A stretch of 5,919 bases of DNA, from the NCBI GenBank assembly GCA_028820215.1, contig JAPPKD010000021.1, positions 1-5,919 of the forward strand, in the 5' to 3' direction. A model generated the notes under the pieces. It saw nothing but the letters and a program-made list of their open reading frames with translations, was not told where the DNA came from and ran no database searches. This stretch comes from Spirochaetaceae bacterium (GTDB taxonomy: Bacteria > Spirochaetota > Spirochaetia > SZUA-6 > Bin103). The stretch's first letter is position 1, and each line of letters starts with the position of its first letter. Position numbers and translations under genes: made by a program. Positions 4,769-5,919 of this stretch are shown piece by piece.

Positions 4769-5919
4769 ATGACCGCCGCAGTTGCCGCCGGCGACGATGG
4801 CCTGACGCCGCGTCAGATGCGCGCCGCGCAGCGCAACTTCACGTTGTTCTCGTTCCTGAACGTGGTGTCGTTCCACCTGCTGACCGGCAACCTGATCGCA
4901 CTCTACGCGCTGCGCCTCGGCGCCGGCGACCTGCTGGTCGGCGTGCTGTACTCGTTCTTTCCACTCGGCCAACTGGTGCCGCTGCTCGGGCGCCTCATCG
5001 TGCGCCGGCTCGGCACGGTGCGCACGATGGGCATCTTCTGGGTTGCCCGCTATGCGCTGATGTCGCCGATCCTGCTGGCGCCCCTGTTCGCGAACAGCGC
5101 CGCCCCGGTCAGCATCTGGCTGATCGTGGCGGCCGCGGTCGGCTTCAACCTGGCGCGCGGCGTCGCCATCACCGGTCACAACGCCATCGTCGGCGCCATC
5201 ACCACCGAAACCGAGCGCGGGTCGTTCCTGTCTCGCAATCAGCTCGTGATCCATGCCGCGGGCATCGGCGCCGGCCTGGCAATCGGGCTGCTGCTGCAGG
5301 AGCAGTCCCCGCTGTGGTTGTATTCCCTGTTGATGGGAGCCGGCATCGTGATCGGCCTGTCCTCGACGCGGCTGGTGTTCCGCTTCCCGGAGCCGCCCGC
5401 TCCCGACCGCGCCGGCGGCTTCTTCGCATCGCTCGGACGCACGCTGCGGCGGACCGGCGTGCCACGCTTCCTGGTCCTGCTGGCGTTGCACAGCTTCGCC
5501 GTCTCCATGGTGATTCCGTTCCTGGTGGTCTATGCCAAGCGCGTGCACGGCCTCGGCGACAACACCGCCATGCTGCTCGGGGCGGTGGGTGGGGCCGGCG
5601 CCATCGCCATGGCGCTGGTGAGCGCATTCGTGATCGACCGGGTAGGCGCCAAGCCGCTGATTACGCTGTTCACCGCGACCCTCGCCGTGACCACGGTCAT
5701 GCTGGCCGTGGCGCCGCCGCTCGACAGCGTCACCGCGGTGTGGGTGTACCTGGGCGTGGTGTTCTTCTTCGCCACCTTCGGCGCCGCCGGCTCCACCAGC
5801 GCCAACAGCGTCTACTACTTCAACCTCACGCCGAGCGCCGACCGGCTCAACCTCGGCATTCTCTACTTCCTGGTCGTCGGCATCCCGGCGTCGCTCGGGT
5901 CGCTGGGCGGCGGGTTGGC
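4769..5919 (+). CDS. MFS transporter, N-terminal 383 residues (cut by window end)
   Basis: The open frame runs 383 complete codons to the window edge without a stop. The translation is very hydrophobic, with about ten membrane segments, for example around 26-48, 52-74, 86-106, 114-135, 160-176, 182-200, 233-255, 267-289, 297-315 and 322-341. The MFS loop signature appears between segments 2 and 3 (GRLIVRRLGTVR, 74-85), and its degenerate repeat follows the eighth segment (VIDRVGAKP, 288-296). A polar cytoplasmic loop at about 204-230 (FPEPPAPDRAGG...) separates the two halves. This is an inner-membrane transporter of the major facilitator superfamily; substrate and direction are unknown. GGAGG at 4764-4768 touches the ATG with no spacer, so the exact start is uncertain: GTG 4751 and ATG 4817 are in-frame alternatives. 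It is divergent from the dehydrogenase across about 200 bp. A weak promoter, TTGCCG (4696-4701) with TAACTT (4720-4725), may drive it. Confidence 0.85.
   Translation, partial: MTAAVAAGDDGLTPRQMRAAQRNFTLFSFLNVVSFHLLTGNLIALYALRLGAGDLLVGVLYSFFPLGQLVPLLGRLIVRRLGTVRTMGIFWVARYALMSPILLAPLFANSAAPVSIWLIVAAAVGFNLARGVAITGHNAIVGAITTETERGSFLSRNQLVIHAAGIGAGLAIGLLLQEQSPLWLYSLLMGAGIVIGLSSTRLVFRFPEPPAPDRAGGFFASLGRTLRRTGVPRFLVLLALHSFAVSMVIPFLVVYAKRVHGLGDNTAMLLGAVGGAGAIAMALVSAFVIDRVGAKPLITLFTATLAVTTVMLAVAPPLDSVTAVWVYLGVVFFFATFGAAGSTSANSVYYFNLTPSADRLNLGILYFLVVGIPASLGSLGGGL

Noticed and set aside
3561..4772. Long plus-strand open frame (403 codons) opposite the dehydrogenase
   Set aside because: It is the antisense of a dehydrogenase with intact zinc and Rossmann motifs. 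The translation is rich in H, A, G and R with no domain logic, as expected from GC-rich third positions.
4595..5548. Minus-strand frame of 317 codons opposite the transporter
   Set aside because: It lies antisense to an MFS gene with clear membrane segments. Its translation is dominated by Q, H, R, E and A, typical of the reverse of hydrophobic codons.

Overview
The window looks like bacterial chromosome from a high-GC organism. The flanking genes (zinc dehydrogenase, MFS transporter, and a gene tail at the left edge) use mostly G/C-ending codons, and hand-counted 60-base samples inside them run about 67-80% G+C. Nothing in the window identifies the phylum.

Left edge (1-135): the last 18 codons of an unidentified plus-strand gene, then a short gap. 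The gap ends in a 21-bp near-perfect palindrome (113-133) placed two bases before the next start codon.

Centre (136-3268): a compact three-gene plus-strand operon of lower G+C (hand-counted 60-base samples about 53-63%). It encodes (1) a 133-aa HEPN-like helical protein with an R-x5-H motif, (2) a 428-aa ParA/MinD-related ATPase with the KGGVGR variant P-loop behind a 130-aa N-terminal extension, and (3) a 483-aa P-loop NTPase with clear Walker A and B motifs. The genes overlap by 4 bases at each junction (ATGA, then TTGA), so the products are probably made in fixed ratio. A putative RNase-fold protein, a switch-like ATPase and a second NTPase, in an island unlike its surroundings, fit the layout of a biological-conflict (anti-phage or related) system. 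That role is inferred from domains and context; no characterised system could be matched to it by eye. The third gene also ends in a GTGA overlap, opening a frame that soon runs into high-GC DNA, possibly the scar of a lost fourth gene.

Right (3269-5919): a GC-rich convergent intergenic region with several hairpins. Then a minus-strand zinc-dependent medium-chain dehydrogenase (3546-4562) with a well-formed promoter that also settles its TTG start. A divergent intergenic region of about 200 bp follows, then the first 383 codons of a plus-strand MFS transporter cut by the window edge. The dehydrogenase and transporter may belong together metabolically (uptake plus oxidation of a polyol or sugar-type substrate), but only their divergent arrangement suggests it.
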